Origin: Promerops cafer
Lineage: Eukaryota; Chordata; Aves; Passeriformes; Nectariniidae
DNA: 64,000 nt
Direction: 5' to 3'
NCBI GenBank assembly: GCA_013398275.1
Contig: VZSE01014922.1
Span: 7,277,358-7,341,357 of the forward strand
Below, piece after piece: positions 49,201-61,680 of the stretch (within the stretch, counting starts at the first letter, position 1; the number at the start of each line of letters is the position of its first letter). The notes below the pieces were generated by a model. That model saw only the letters and a list, made by a program, of their open reading frames with translations. It was not told the origin of the DNA and made no database searches. A program made the translations under genes and the position numbers.

Positions 49201-52200
49201 TCAAATTCTATATGAGTTATGTGCTTTATATATATGCTCTAAGCTTTATGATTTATGATTACAAAATAAGGCTGCATAATAATAATTTTAAAATCTGTGG
49301 ATATTTATTCTTCCATTATTTTGTCTCATAAAATTCTCTTAATCAGCAAGAATCAATTTTTGAGTCATCAGAATCTAAAATGCCTTGTGGGTGCTTGAAT
49401 ATTCTTTTTACAGGATTTACAAATTCACTGATTTTTAAAATGGTGTTTCAAGGGTCTACAGATGTTCCAGCATGGAGAAGTAACTCTGTGGTGCCAGTCT
49501 GGACTTTTCTGTGCCGTAAAAATGTCTTTGCCAAAAAGAACTCATATTCAAACTGCAGGTGATTGACAGATGGCAAAGAGGAAGGATTATAGAATATGAA
49601 TTGCAGAGTGAATCCAGATTGCACTGAATAGTTTTAAAAGCCTAGGTCATCCTGAACTGAATTTACATGACAGTCAGATGACATAATAACAGCTTTCCTT
49701 TTTGTCTCCAATATTTTTTCTTCATATATTTTCTTGAACTATAGCATTTGGTGGAGGGGCTTTTAACTCATTTTGCCCATGATTCTTTGGCAGTGCCTTT
49801 GATCTCTTCTAGTGTGGTGATGGAATCACCTCTGCTGAAGGTTTCTGGAATCGTTCAAGAAATTGTCACCCAGTTCCTCTCTAGTCCTGTCAGGACAGTG
49901 AGGGGAGTAGATACGTGCCTTTCTACCCCTCCTGTTCACACCCTAGATTCCATCCCAGCCTTCTCCATCCCAGCCCCACAACAGCTGCTTCTGCAGTGTC
50001 CCACGCCAGCTCAGAGCAGGACATGCACTGCGTGGCTCTGCCAGTGAAGGCCAGCAGCAGGGACCACAGGGATGCTTATGTGCCTGACTTCCACGAGCAT
50101 CAGGGACCTGGTCACCAAGGCTGCAAAACAGACTTCTCAGAGACACTTAGACACTGTGAAGGAGAGCAGACTGTTATTTAACTTTAAAGATCAAAGCTTG
50201 ACCCTGTCTGCCTGTAAGAGCTATTCCTGTCTATGTAGAAACCTTTTGGTTTCAAGAGGTCTCTGGTTTACACAACCAGGGCTTTCTCCAGTCCTTTCTG
50301 CAGCCAGCTTAATGCTGAGATGTGCACAGAAATACTCTGCAGAAGCCTGAAAACAGCTCACTGTGAGTTGGGCAGCACTATTTTCCAACAGGTCAATACT
50401 TCTGAGATTGTTGTGATAACCAGTGACAAAAAAACCTGTTTACCTAGAAAACAGTACTGATGTAGCTAATGTAGTTGCAAATCCCAAGTGCATTTCAGCA
50501 CAAATCTGTGTATAGACACAGTTCTTTGTAAACAAACGCCCTAGTGCCACAGCAGCCTTCAGAACAGGAACAGCTTTGCCTTGTCTTTAACTGGGATTGT
50601 GAGTCACAGAAAGGTTTTGTTTCTCCTTTTTGCATGAAAAAACCCAGTCTCTTGTATGTTCCAAATATCTTCCTTTAAACATTTATTTGCCTGTTACAGT
50701 GCTGGACTGCTTGTGCCCTTTGCCTGAGCAGTCAGGCAGTTCCCTTTGAAGATGTTTACTAATTAAATAAGAACAAAGATGGAATGAATGTTAAGGACCT
50801 TCAAACACTTGTATGCTGCAGTTCCATGACTACTTCACAAGCTGCTGTAAAATCCATACATTTTAGAATACGCCACATTCCTTTAATGGATTCTCTTTGT
50901 TAAAAAGGTTAAGGGGGAACAAAAAGAATTCTGGCTTGTTTCATAGCCTGATTTTCACATCTGCAACTTTTACAGTAGGAAAGGTGCAGAGTTTTGTTGG
51001 ATCTGTCAGAGCACTGAGACCCAGCATGCAGATTCCAGCTCCAGCTGTGGCTTTAGGAAACTTACTGTCTCTGCTTCTTTTTCTTACCCACCGAGCATAG
51101 GCTGGTACCTAAAGGCACAAGTGCACACCAAAGCCCAGCTACAAGCACTGCCAGTGTCAGGGGTATAACCCTTATTTTTAGGATCTGGGGTAAAGTTGCT
51201 TTCTCACTCATTTATTAGGTGTGACACACTTGTGCTGATCTCAATGGCTGGAGATCTTTTTAATTAAAGAACAATGATAAAAAGCCACATAAAATGGGTT
51301 GCATCAAAGCATCATCATACTACAAATGCTAATTATTATAATTATGTAAGGTTGCTCACGTTTATTTTCTAGGTGGGAAGGCACACCAGCTGACTGGGTT
51401 TCAACGTGTGGCTCTTTCAGCAAAATTTTAAGGAGTCAGATGCTTTGCCTAGGAGTTGTCCCTTCCAAGCTGCATAGCTATGGTCAGTCTCTCACCTAAT
51501 GTAAACATCTCAGTGCATGAGAATTGACATGAGGGACTTTCTTTGAATGAGTTCCAGTCACTTTCTTTGGTCTTCCTGTTTTAGGGACCTCTCCCAGGCT
51601 GACAAACTCTGCATCCTCTGGGGAGGTTGTAGAAGTGTTGTAGGTACATGCAATGTCCTAGTGGGCTGCTTGTTCACGAGTGGTCCCATCATCCCTACTT
51701 AGCCATCCCCCTGGGATTATGTCAGGGTTTGGACCCTTCCAGAGGAATAACAGACCCAGCATGACTGGTCCTGCTGTTAGTGCAGGAGCTGGGGTGTGGT
51801 GTGCAATAGCCACAGCCTTCTTTTCCCCACCAAGAGGCTTCTTGGGACAGCAAATATGGATACTGTTTGTTTGCTCCAGGTAACTTACCAGGGGAATCTT
51901 TGTCAGAAAAGTGGGAAGACACAGAGCTCCAGAGCAGTGCTCTGGTGTTACAGCCAAGGTGGAGAGAAGGAGCTGTGGCGAGCTGGAAAATGTCAGGAGA
52001 CAGAGCAAAGCAAAAACCTCTCAGGGCACAGGAGGAGCCAGTGCTTGGTTGGGCTGCTCTTTCAAAGTCTGCAATCAACTTTTGCTTTACACTGACAAAA
52101 CTATGTTAAAATATACTTTTGCTGAGCTATTGAGCAGCCCCAACATACACCTTCAGAAGTCAAGACTGGAGTCCTTGTCTCTATACAAACAAACTTTGTG

Positions 52201-52582
52201 AGAGAGATAAAACGTCTTGTTAGGAAGAAACAAATGAAACAAAGCAATTTCGAATCATTCACTATTAAAAATAATTAAAAGCTGTTAAAAATCCAGTCTA
52301 AAAACCCAAAAACTCTACGTGAAATGGCTCCAGAGTGTAGAGAATAATTTTTTAAACTAAAGCAATTCAGTGGGTTAGATAGAGACTTGTGAAAAAAAGA
52401 GCTGCCAACCCCAGTTTATATTTTTTCTGGTTAAAAAAAGAAAACAATTCCACCACCACCTCAAAACTACATTTGGTTGAAATTTTTACTTATCTTTTCC
52501 TCTGGGGCTGGTGAATGGAGATGTGCAAGACAACTAAATTGGCATCAGTTGATTGTTAAAGTTCTTGAGTAAATATTTGCAT

Positions 52583-52720
52583 GATCATAAGATGAATTTG
52601 GTTGGAAGCGACCTCAGGAGGTCTCTGGTCCAGATTTCCTCAAAACAGGGGCAGTGCTGAGACTGGGCTGCTCAGGGCTTTGTCCCTGAGGTTTTGGACA
52701 CTCTGTGTGAGCCCATGAGG
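52583..52720 (-). mobile_element. CR1 LINE tail fragment, reverse
   Basis: 'gatgaatttggttggaagcg', 'acctcaggaggtctctggtc' and 'gggctgctcagggctttgtc' match the reversed 3' end of the CR1 type that has 'ggacctcaggaggtcatctagtcc'. It is diverged, and the 5' side fades after about 140 bases. Confidence 0.75.
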
Positions 52721-53436
52721 TGCTGAATGCAATTGTGTGCCAAGAGAGGGCTATGGAGTTGCCCCCCTTCTGGTCTCTGCCCAGGGCTGGAGCCTGACAT
52801 TCTACTGTATGTAGAGGTCTGTCTTCCTGGGGGAGAGTAAAGTCAGGGATTTTATTTACTGTTTGTTCAACAGCTTTTTCCTGGGGTAAAAGCAGGATCA
52901 TACAGCTCATCCTGAGGCAGTTACAGCATCCCATTTCAGATCATCCAAAGCTAAGGGCACTGATTTCATAATGGGCACATCTGATGAGAGAGAGAAAAAC
53001 CTGGGCATAGGGCACTAGTGATGTCTGCTACCTTTCTGTTACAGTGTTTCCTTTCCTGCACTGAAAATGAAGGCGCACACCCCTAATTTCCCATAGGCTT
53101 ACTTGTCTCCAGGACTCGAAGCTGCACAGCAAAATTACTTTAATCTTTTAAGCAGCAGATTTTCACTATGAATAAAGTTGCATTTTCTTTTTCTGCCTAG
53201 TGAAGGGAAAGCTAGCATGTATTTCCATTCTTCATTTTCCACACTATGGCTTTAATACAACTTCCTCTTAATAAAGGCAAACCACTGCTAAAAACTCAGA
53301 TAATTCCATGAGTGGCAAAGCCAAGGAAGTTTCATTTCCTACAGATTTGTATCTTGAGGTTGTATTTTACGTGGTGTCTCTGGTGTCTAATGATAGATGA
53401 GTCACATACTGTGATTTAGGTGGGAAGGGTCCCCTT
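52721..53436. other. Unique noncoding sequence
   Basis: No gene or repeat recognised between two reverse CR1 fragments. Confidence 0.55.
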
Positions 53437-53985
53437 CACAGAATCACAGAATCACAAGGTTGGAAGAGACCTTTAAGATCATCAAGTCCAACTCATGCCC
53501 TTAGACACCTTGAGGTGTCTAATCCAGCATCATGGTTAGAGAAAGTCTAACTCTGGAAGTAGATCAGATTTCTTGGAGTCTCATTCAGCAAAGTTTGAAA
53601 ATCTCCAAGGTTGGACAATGCCCCTCTTCTCAGGGATCTTGTTCCAGCACTGAACACCTCTGAAAGTGAAACAATTTTCTTTTGTCAAGCTGGAATAGCC
53701 TCCAATGCAGGTTGCAATTGTTTCAGCTTGTCCTTTCACTGTGCATCTTTCAGAAGGGGCTGTCTCCATTTCCCCCATTTTCCTTCTGTCAGGCAGTAAA
53801 AAGAAAGGAGCCTGATCCCCCTGCCCATAGTTTTCTCCTCTCCTGGTTGAACAAAGCCAGACATCCCAGTCTCTCCTTGCTCATTATGAACTCCGTGTCC
53901 CCTCCATCCTGGTGCTCTTCACTTGGAAGCCCTCAAGTTTTTCTGACTCTTCTGACTCTTGGGTGATGGTCCCAAAGCAAGATAG
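53437..53985 (-). mobile_element. CR1 LINE fragment, reverse
   Basis: Starts with 'tcacagaatcacagaatcac' (two octamer-type tail units), then 'ggttggaagagacctttaag' and 'atcatcaagtccaact', a well-preserved reversed CR1 end. The rest is recognisable only in outline: 'ctcctctcctggttgaacaa', 'ccagtctctccttgctcatt' and 'ctggtgctcttcacttggaa' correspond to the usual 'ctctccaggctgaac...' region. The contrast between a sharp tail and a decayed body is notable. The 5' limit is approximate. Confidence 0.82.
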
Positions 53986-56900
53986 AATACAGGGGTATTT
54001 TTTGCTATGTGATTTTTTTCTTCTTCCTATTTGCATAGTTTTAGCGTCTTTGAGTCTTTCACCTCTCTGTCAATGTGTCTAATAATTTTTAAACCTGATA
54101 ATGGGTTTAAAAATTATTTCTGAAGAGGGCTAATATATAGGTACACCCAGTCTTACACAGAGTAATTACACAGGCCTCATATTCTTGTGAAAGGAGGCTA
54201 AAATGCCAGCAATGATAATTTTTTGGTCTTACACAGAAAGAGGGAGGAAAACCAGGTGATGATGGGGCAGATATCATTCCAGATCAGTTGTGTCTGTAGC
54301 AGAGGTTTCTTTTCTGAGGTATTTGCCATATTTTCCTGCTGGTATTTATTGACGCCTCAGACAAAATTATTTCTTATAAAATCAGCTATGTTAATGTAGA
54401 CACAGAGTTGAGGCTGTTTCATCTACCCTGGTGGACAATACTTAATGCAGAAGTGCCAGTAGAGTATCAGCAGGTGTTTTGAGGGATGCCCTACTTGATA
54501 CTTACTCTAGGTGACCCAAGGGGGTGCAGGGAGGGAACTGAAGACACAAGTCATTGATTGCCCTGCACATGGGAAATCTAAAAGGACTTTCCCCTCCAAT
54601 GTTGTATCTTAAAATTTTTTATTAGCCCAAATGAGGCCTATACTGGTAAAAAACCTGGTTTACACCCAAGTAATGTTGGTTTCCTCCAATGAACATATTT
54701 CCAGCGTGGAAAAATGGGGTACAGGTTACACGGGCAAAACTTCTCTTTTGCCTGTGTGGCTTAGTGGAATTCTCTGCCTGTGTTAAGGCACAGCCATTTG
54801 GAAATCCATGTGGGCTGGGTACTCAACGTCTGTCACACATCACAGCCTGGCACCCCCATGACTGATGCTTTCCCAAGTCTGTATTGCAGACATGGGTTAA
54901 AGACAGCTATTGTAAATATTTTTGCACTGGCATATCCGTATTGATTCTTGGAGGGTCAATGTTTCTGTTTTGCTTATATGATTACAGCTAAACTGGCAAA
55001 CCTTCCTGAGAAGTCACCTCCGCTTGATGGCAATTCATTTTGAGCTTCTCAGAGGTTATCATGAACATGGAAAACATCCGAGAAATGGATTGTTCCCACA
55101 GAAGCAATGAATGCAGATTGAGTCGCCCTTGAGTACGGCTGAGTTTTCAGATGGCAACAGAGCACCATGCCTGTCTTATATTAGCTTTGCATATTTATAA
55201 GCTAGTGACTGTTACACATTTGACAGGGCAAGGCATTGCTCAGCTTCCAAGGGCTCTAAGACAAACAGGCACTTTCAAAATTCCACAGAATTTTGTTTGT
55301 TTTATTTAGAGGAAGCTGGAGGCTGAAGCTGGAAACATACATTTCAAGGAGCTGAAGCCAGGGCCCTTCCTCTTTTATCTACTGGGTTTGCTTTTATTTT
55401 CTTTAAACCAGTTGTTTTGTCTCTTTCCTATGCTATTTCTTTTCTTGCCTACATACAAATTTCTGTTCTTCATTCCTCAGGTCTTCATCAGTTAATATTT
55501 GAAGGAGCACCTAAGATGGCAATGGATAATGAAGCCAGCCCTTCAAAGAAACTTCAAATAATAAAATGGTCTTGCATCAAGCTGTGGGATATATTTCCCA
55601 AAGACTATGAAAAAATTAGCATGAACTCTTCACATTTGTCAATGTTCTGTACATATTTATTTCACTTTTTTCCTCCTTTCCTATGTTTGGAGTATGATCA
55701 CAAATCATCTCTCTTTACCATGCAGACTTTTTCCTTTCTGTCTGGTCTCACAAGCTATCTTCTGCTAAGTAACTGAGTCATCTGGCTCATCTCTACCTCA
55801 AACTTCCCTAGGTGCTGAGTACTGTTCTTTCACAAATTAAAATCTGGGTTTTTATGACTGGGGACTTTTCCACTTTTTAGCCCTTCCTTCTTTTGGACAG
55901 TCTGTACTGGGTGCCTTTTCCTGTTCATGTACTTGTTTTTCTTTCCTACCCTTCAGGAAGAGCACTGTCATAAAGAAATTGCTTCCCCTTTGCTTTGTGT
56001 AACTTCTGGACAGGAGACAGTGTGTGCTGAAGGTCCTGACACCCAGTGGGTTTTCCCCAAAATTCTGCATTTCAATTTTAGGGATGTTTAACAAACCACC
56101 ACAGTCAGAAGTCCCAAGCTGCCTGATGAAGCTGGTTTGTATGCACCTACTTACCCTCACGCAAACTCTGATTGCACAGAGTCAAATTGAGCATCAGTGA
56201 CCTGAATCCGTATGGCATCTAGATTTTAGTGGTAGCCAAGCATTGGTCTCAGTTTTTCTCCAGTCATTCCTCTCAGCAAGGAAAAGTGCTTTTGATGTGT
56301 TTTTATTTATTAAGGTTGCCATGCTGAAAGTGCAGTAGAAGTTGTCATACTCCAGCTTTATGAGTTTTCACTGTCAGTTGTTAACTAGGGGCAAAACCAG
56401 AGCTGGGTTTGAGATTGGGCAATCACAATGGCTCAGACCAGAACCTGTCCACCTGCCAGTAGGGCTGCTGCATCATCTGTGTTGGATTAGTGCCTTAACA
56501 TCACCTCATATCACATATAAAGCTAATGCTGTAGAATGTTATGGTGCCTGCACTGAACACTCGCGTTCTGTCACCTTCACACCCACTTACTGGAAAAAAA
56601 CTGAAAGTTATGGTTGCCTCTTCATTGCTCAGAAAAGGAGCTTTTCTGAAGCAGAAATGAAACGTGCAGCAAGAGCCCATAGGGTCTCATAGGAAGCAAG
56701 ATTCAGGTCAGTCACAGTTTTAAGTACAGCGCTGCCAAGCAGTTGAGAAGACCTATTGTGTTAGCACTGTATCGCCCTGTTGTTAGCTTTCAGGAGATGA
56801 CTAATGTGCCTTAATTAATCCCTGTGTGAAAAACATACTTTGTCGACAACACAGACAAGGCCAAAACTGTGAGCAAGTTATTGGGAGCTGCATCTTTGTG

Positions 56901-59900
56901 ACGTGCTTTTCATCAGGGAAATGTTGGCCACATAAGGAAGCCAGCACAAACTGTGCTCTTTGGTCAAAACCCATTTACTGAAAATGATGAAAACCTGACC
57001 CTAGTTCAAGAAAAAGCATCCTCATAAGGAGAAAAATACCAGTAAAAATTGCAATTAACCAGGAAAACATGATCACAGGCTCACAGAGAATGGCAATGAA
57101 TAGCAGTAATGCCACAGCATAGTAAAGGCACAGTGAGTTCAGATGTACTGCTCTGTATAATGTGGACATGATTTCTGTATGCAGTGTGAGTGCTGTGGTA
57201 ATTTCTTTTTTTTAAAATCTTGGTAATAAAGTCAAATCCTGACTTAAATCAGGGCATTGATAGTGATGGCAGATAGACACTGTCACCATCAGCCAAAAGA
57301 TCTCAAATCTCTTTGTAGACATATATTCAAAGGTCATTTTGTCCACAGCTGAAAACCAGCCCTCTCTGGAATAAAAATGAAGCAGAAAGTAGAAATGTGC
57401 AGAAATACCAGGCTAGGAAGTGAAGACTTCCCCTTCCAATTGAAAGGCAAAGGGGTGGTTAAGTGATTAAAATATTAGCCAGAAGACTGACATAACAGAA
57501 CTGTATTTTCCAGTCTCTTGTAATACAGATGAACACCATAGGAAATCGAAAATATCTGATCCAAGTCTGTGGTCCGTGAAATCTCCCTTAATGTTGGATA
57601 TTTTGTTGATTTTACTTTGAATATTTTGGCACAATGTGATAACAACAGTGAGACTGACTATGAGATTAGCCCTTGGTCCAGACTGGCAAAATGGAAATTC
57701 AGAGTGTGAAAATTGACTCCATGGGGCCTAAAATGCTACATGTATATTGATTATATGCTTGCATGGGGATATTTATCCTGAGTGTGTCACACATTATACC
57801 TATCCCATAGGCACTGAGGGAGGTAAACACACCCCCCTTTCAAAACACTGGATTTGGAAGGAAGGCTGAAGTAAAGGCAGGAATATTGAATGGGGAATGG
57901 CTTGACCATAGCAATGCTTGTGAAGCTGAAGGAGTTGTTCCTGAGTCTGATCCTTAGCTAGCTGTGGGTATGTCACCACACTGAATGAGGCTGCCTTGGG
58001 CTTGTTGGAGTTTGGCCCAACTTTAATACTGTATTCCAGGCTTGAGTCAATGGTCTGTCATGGGAATCAGTTAAAATAAAAGCTAAAACTCGGTTTGGAG
58101 TAGGGGAGTTTCAGTTTGGGAAAAACTATTTATGGGTGGAGGTAAAAGCAAACAAGAAAAGCAACTGTGATTCCATGACACAGGCAGTGGTTTAAGAGCA
58201 GAATGAGCTCTGAGGTGGAGAAACTAAACCCACATTACAAGTTAAACCAACACCTGAATTCCTCTGAAATACTTAGACCGAATCTCCTACTGGGAACGCA
58301 GTTTATTCTGGTGAGGCTCTGCTTTGCCTTGTGATTTAGGCCTCTCGTTTCTATCATCTGATCACCATCAAAACAAATTCTGCAAGCAACAGCACTGGAC
58401 CTTGTTTCATGCTTCTGGAGTTAGCACAGCTATGCCAGTCCAAATCTGACAAAGTTGGGATGGCAAAATGTAGTAGCCTTAGCCTGGCCTCAGATTACAT
58501 CCTCTCATCCTCTTTACTCTCTTGAATGCTGAAACCTCCTGGTTGTAAAGTCAGATGTGAGATTTCAAATGAGAACATGGGCTGGCTCCAGAATTTTGTC
58601 TCTGAAATGCATGTTTCACTGCTGGGAGAAGATGGTTTATGGTGGGCTCTGTGAAACAGCTTCTCCCTGCTCTGGAAACCAGGCCAGACCCGAGCAGGTT
58701 GCAGAAGTTCATGGGGCTTTGTGTCTTGCACTGATAGGGCCTGAGGTCTGTATTCTTGGGTAGCTGTTACACTAAATGGTGGAAAGAGTATTGTGAGTGT
58801 CTTCATATTGTAGTCCTTATCCTGCAGGTTTCAACCATTATTTTTCATAGGAGAGGGACTTCTTTTACACACCCTGCATAGTTGCTGCTTGACTTCCCCA
58901 CTAAGGTGGGTGACCCGACACTAGTTAGGAACTAATGAGAATTTTAAGCTAGTGGAAATCTTTACTGATCTTCCAGTAGTTTCTCTATCAGGCTTGAACT
59001 TGGATTCTTCTTAGTAACTGGTAGGTAGCTCTGTGGATGACAGCCTGATGTTTTAGGGATGGCACAATGTGCTCAGGCAGAACCTAACCTGCTCGAAAAG
59101 ACTCATTTGGACAAACGCATATCCATAAACCACCCAGGAGCAATTAAGTGATTGCAGCCACTTGTTGTTTTGATCATATTTTCCCAGTTTTAGTCACTGC
59201 AGCCTGTTCCAGTTAAATGCAAAACCCCTGCTCCTCAGAGGACACCTTTGTGTGTGAATGGGAAGGTTGCGTCATACCACTAGCAGAAATGCAGTGCTTT
59301 TACTCTACTGGAGAGACAGGAGATGGATGGGCATTAGAGGAGGAACAGCAGTCTAAGGATATTTAGGTACTTGATTCCTACTGATTTTCTCATGATCCAG
59401 GTATCATGTAAATACCTGTAACAATCTGGACAGAGATAAGCTGGTTTCTTTATGAAGCTGCACTGAATGTTAAACACAGCAATGACTCAAACGCTGGAAA
59501 CAAAGCTGAAGAGCAGAAGAGACACGTGATTACATGGGGCCATGAGAAAAGGCCTGAAGGACAGCCAGGCAGGAGCTGCTCCAGGAGATCTGAAGGCATT
59601 CTGTGCTGGCAGTTCATCGATGAAGGTTGCTCATTATTTGCTTATTTTGAACATGTTGTTTGCTGAAGGCCAAAGCCTGTCAGATCTTAGGAAGGTTCTT
59701 TTTCAAGAGCTTTTGTTGCCACAGCAAACAGGTCATGAGTCCAACCCACCCACTCCATAAACAAACATTTCTCCAAATTATCAGGGGAATGGAGTTCATT
59801 TGACAGAGATGTCAGTTTGGTAGAGACAGATCACTTAGGGTGTGGGGAGTTTTATTTCGTGTGTGTGTCCAAGTCTTTGCCCTCCACTCTTCAGCTTTCT

Positions 59901-59921
59901 CCTCATGCATCCTGTATAATG

Positions 59922-59923
<2 letters not shown>
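53986..59923. other. Unique noncoding sequence, partly CNE-like
   Basis: About 5.9 kb without recognised gene or retroelement. The intervals 54890-55240 and 56730-56930 combine evenly mixed composition with homeodomain- and POU-like motifs ('tttgcatatttata', 'gccttaattaatcc') and lack any repeat. Conserved noncoding elements often look like this, but conservation cannot be judged here. Confidence 0.4.
54081..54118. repeat. Perfect 15-bp inverted repeat, 8-nt spacer
   Basis: 'aataatttttaaacc' (54081-54095), spacer 'tgataatg', 'ggtttaaaaattatt' (54104-54118). The arms are exact reverse complements. AT-rich, so a cruciform or hairpin is possible. No target-site duplication or transposon body was seen around it. 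Confidence 0.9.

Positions 59924-59974
<51 letters not shown>
59924..59974. repeat. (TG)n microsatellite
   Basis: Fifty-one bases of uninterrupted TG, about 25 units. It is the only long dinucleotide repeat in the window. Likely length-polymorphic; alternating purine-pyrimidine DNA can adopt Z-form. Confidence 0.98.
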
Positions 59975-59975
<1 letters not shown>

Positions 59976-60773
59976 GATTTCATTCCTTTTGGAGCTGCTT
60001 ACCTTTCTAATTATACTCTCTAAGTATTCAGTACTTCACTTGGCTGTGTTCCCAGAACAAAGGCCATAGCTGAATACAAATAACTGAATTAAAATAACTT
60101 TGGCTTTTAATCAGAGGAAGGCCCTGTGTTGCTTAGGAAGTTTGAGATATCACTAAGCAAAAAGGTAATTCTGCCAGCTCTCATGTAAATTGGGTGCCTG
60201 TCTGCTTCCAAAACCAGCTTCCACACTCACATATCTGCCAGATCTCTTCTCCTTGTGAGCTTCACAGGGGACTAAAGGGAGATGATGGCAACAATTACAC
60301 TAGTATTTGGGATAAGAAGGAACTCTAAATGGGTAAGAGAATTTTTCAGAGACAAGAATTATTCACAGAATGCCCCAGCTTGAGTGGAGGCCTTTTGAAT
60401 CTGTTTGAATTGCTGCAAATAAAGTAGGGCAGGAAAGACAGTATCTAGTGGTATCTAGAAGACACTTTAGTGGGATCCTGCTGCAGAAATGTTGTCTTAA
60501 TTTCACTGTTCAAGAAACCAGTTTGGTTTTGAAAAATAACTGGGAAGAAGAGTAGGTATGAGCAGCTTTCAGAGAATATCAGACATTGCTCTTGCTCTTC
60601 CAAGAGAACAGAGAACAGAACTGACATGTGCAAAGATAAAAAGAGCTCATCTCTCTGCAATGGTGATTATATATATTAAAAAAAAATTACTGGAAGATAT
60701 AGCTCTCTGTTGTCATGCATATAAATCCACCCAAATTGTCAATATTCATTAATTAGAAACTATTTTTGTCAGA
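59975..60773. other. Unique noncoding sequence
   Basis: No gene or interspersed repeat recognised between the TG microsatellite and the T-rich tract. Confidence 0.55.
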
Positions 60774-60895
60774 TTTTAACCCTCTTTTTTTTTTTTTTTT
60801 TTTTTTTTTTNTTTTACCCTTTTTTTTTTTTTTTTTTTTTTGTTTGTTTGTGTTTTTTTGTTGTTGTTGTTGTTTTTTGTTTTTTTGTTTGTTAG
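60774..60895. repeat. T-rich tract with an N and repeated flank
   Basis: 'ttttaaccctc' plus a T run (60774-60810), N at 60811, then 'ttttaccc' plus a second T run (60812-60840), followed by TTTG and TTG units. The same short lead-in occurs on both sides of the N, so the true locus is probably a single T tract whose ends were not merged. The poly-Phe or poly-Lys open frames over it are meaningless. Confidence 0.88.
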
Positions 60896-61092
60896 GGTTG
60901 TGGAGTTCATTTTGTGAGATTTTTTGTTTGCTGGGGTTTTTTAGCGGGGGGGAGCTTTTGGATTTATTTTCTTTGTTTTTGCTTAAATATGGCTGGTGCA
61001 ATGCAAACCTGAGGTGCAAGAACATGTTTGTTTTTTTTCTTTTCAGAGCAATTTCAGTGATGTTGTGTTCATGAAATTAAGCCATCCTAGAA

Positions 61093-61093
<1 letters not shown>

Positions 61094-61123
<30 letters not shown>
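61094..61123. repeat. (ATT)n microsatellite
   Basis: Ten perfect ATT units. Confidence 0.97.
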
Positions 61124-61125
<2 letters not shown>

Positions 61126-61680
61126 ACAGAAAGGTTTTGTCTCTGAGTTTTTTGTAGTTTTTATTTGTTTCCCTGATGACTTTGATTTCCAGTCTTCACC
61201 TCTGTGCTACTGGTTTTTATCTATTCATTCTTTTCTACAAGCATCAAATGTCTGTCTGCAGAGTATTACCACATGACTTGAGTTTGAAGAGCATTGAATT
61301 TTTAACGCATTAAGTGCCCAAAGCTTGGGAAGTTCTTTGTAGCCTTTTGCTAGAGATCCAGTTGATAAGGAGATGGGGATGTTAAGTTAGAAGGAAGGCT
61401 GGAACCTGCTGTTGCCTGGCAGAGTCATATGGGCATCCTGGGCGTACCTGTAGAAGGGAGAGGAGCAAGGTGGCATCAGGGACGCTTCAGCCCTCTGGGG
61501 CACAGGTCTTGAAGGTACTGGAGTCTTGCCTTGATGTTATCATGATCAAGTTTCCCCCAGGATCTCAGGCAGTAAAGGAGTAATAGCAAATGCTGTGGAA
61601 ATAGCACAAAAGAGCTCAAAAGAAGTACCTGCCAGCCAGTGGTCCCTCAGGCATACACCCTTCCTTCCCAGAACCATTCA
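61124..61680. other. Unique noncoding sequence
   Basis: No gene or repeat recognised between the ATT microsatellite and the CR1. Confidence 0.55.

Larger units (their letters stand above)
42151..52582. other. Long unique noncoding stretch
   Basis: About 10.4 kb with no recognised gene and no clear interspersed repeat. It holds an isolated N at 43253 in T/G-rich sequence, a possible minus-strand exon (45979-46218), a possible ancient sauropsid repeat near 45600-45720, and A/T-rich sequence around 48990-49090. A RUNX-type 'tgtggttt' occurs near 46495, which is common by chance. Confidence 0.5.

Noticed and set aside
60766..61074. Poly-Phe / poly-Lys open frames
   Set aside because: Produced by the T-rich tract and crossing an N; not coding.
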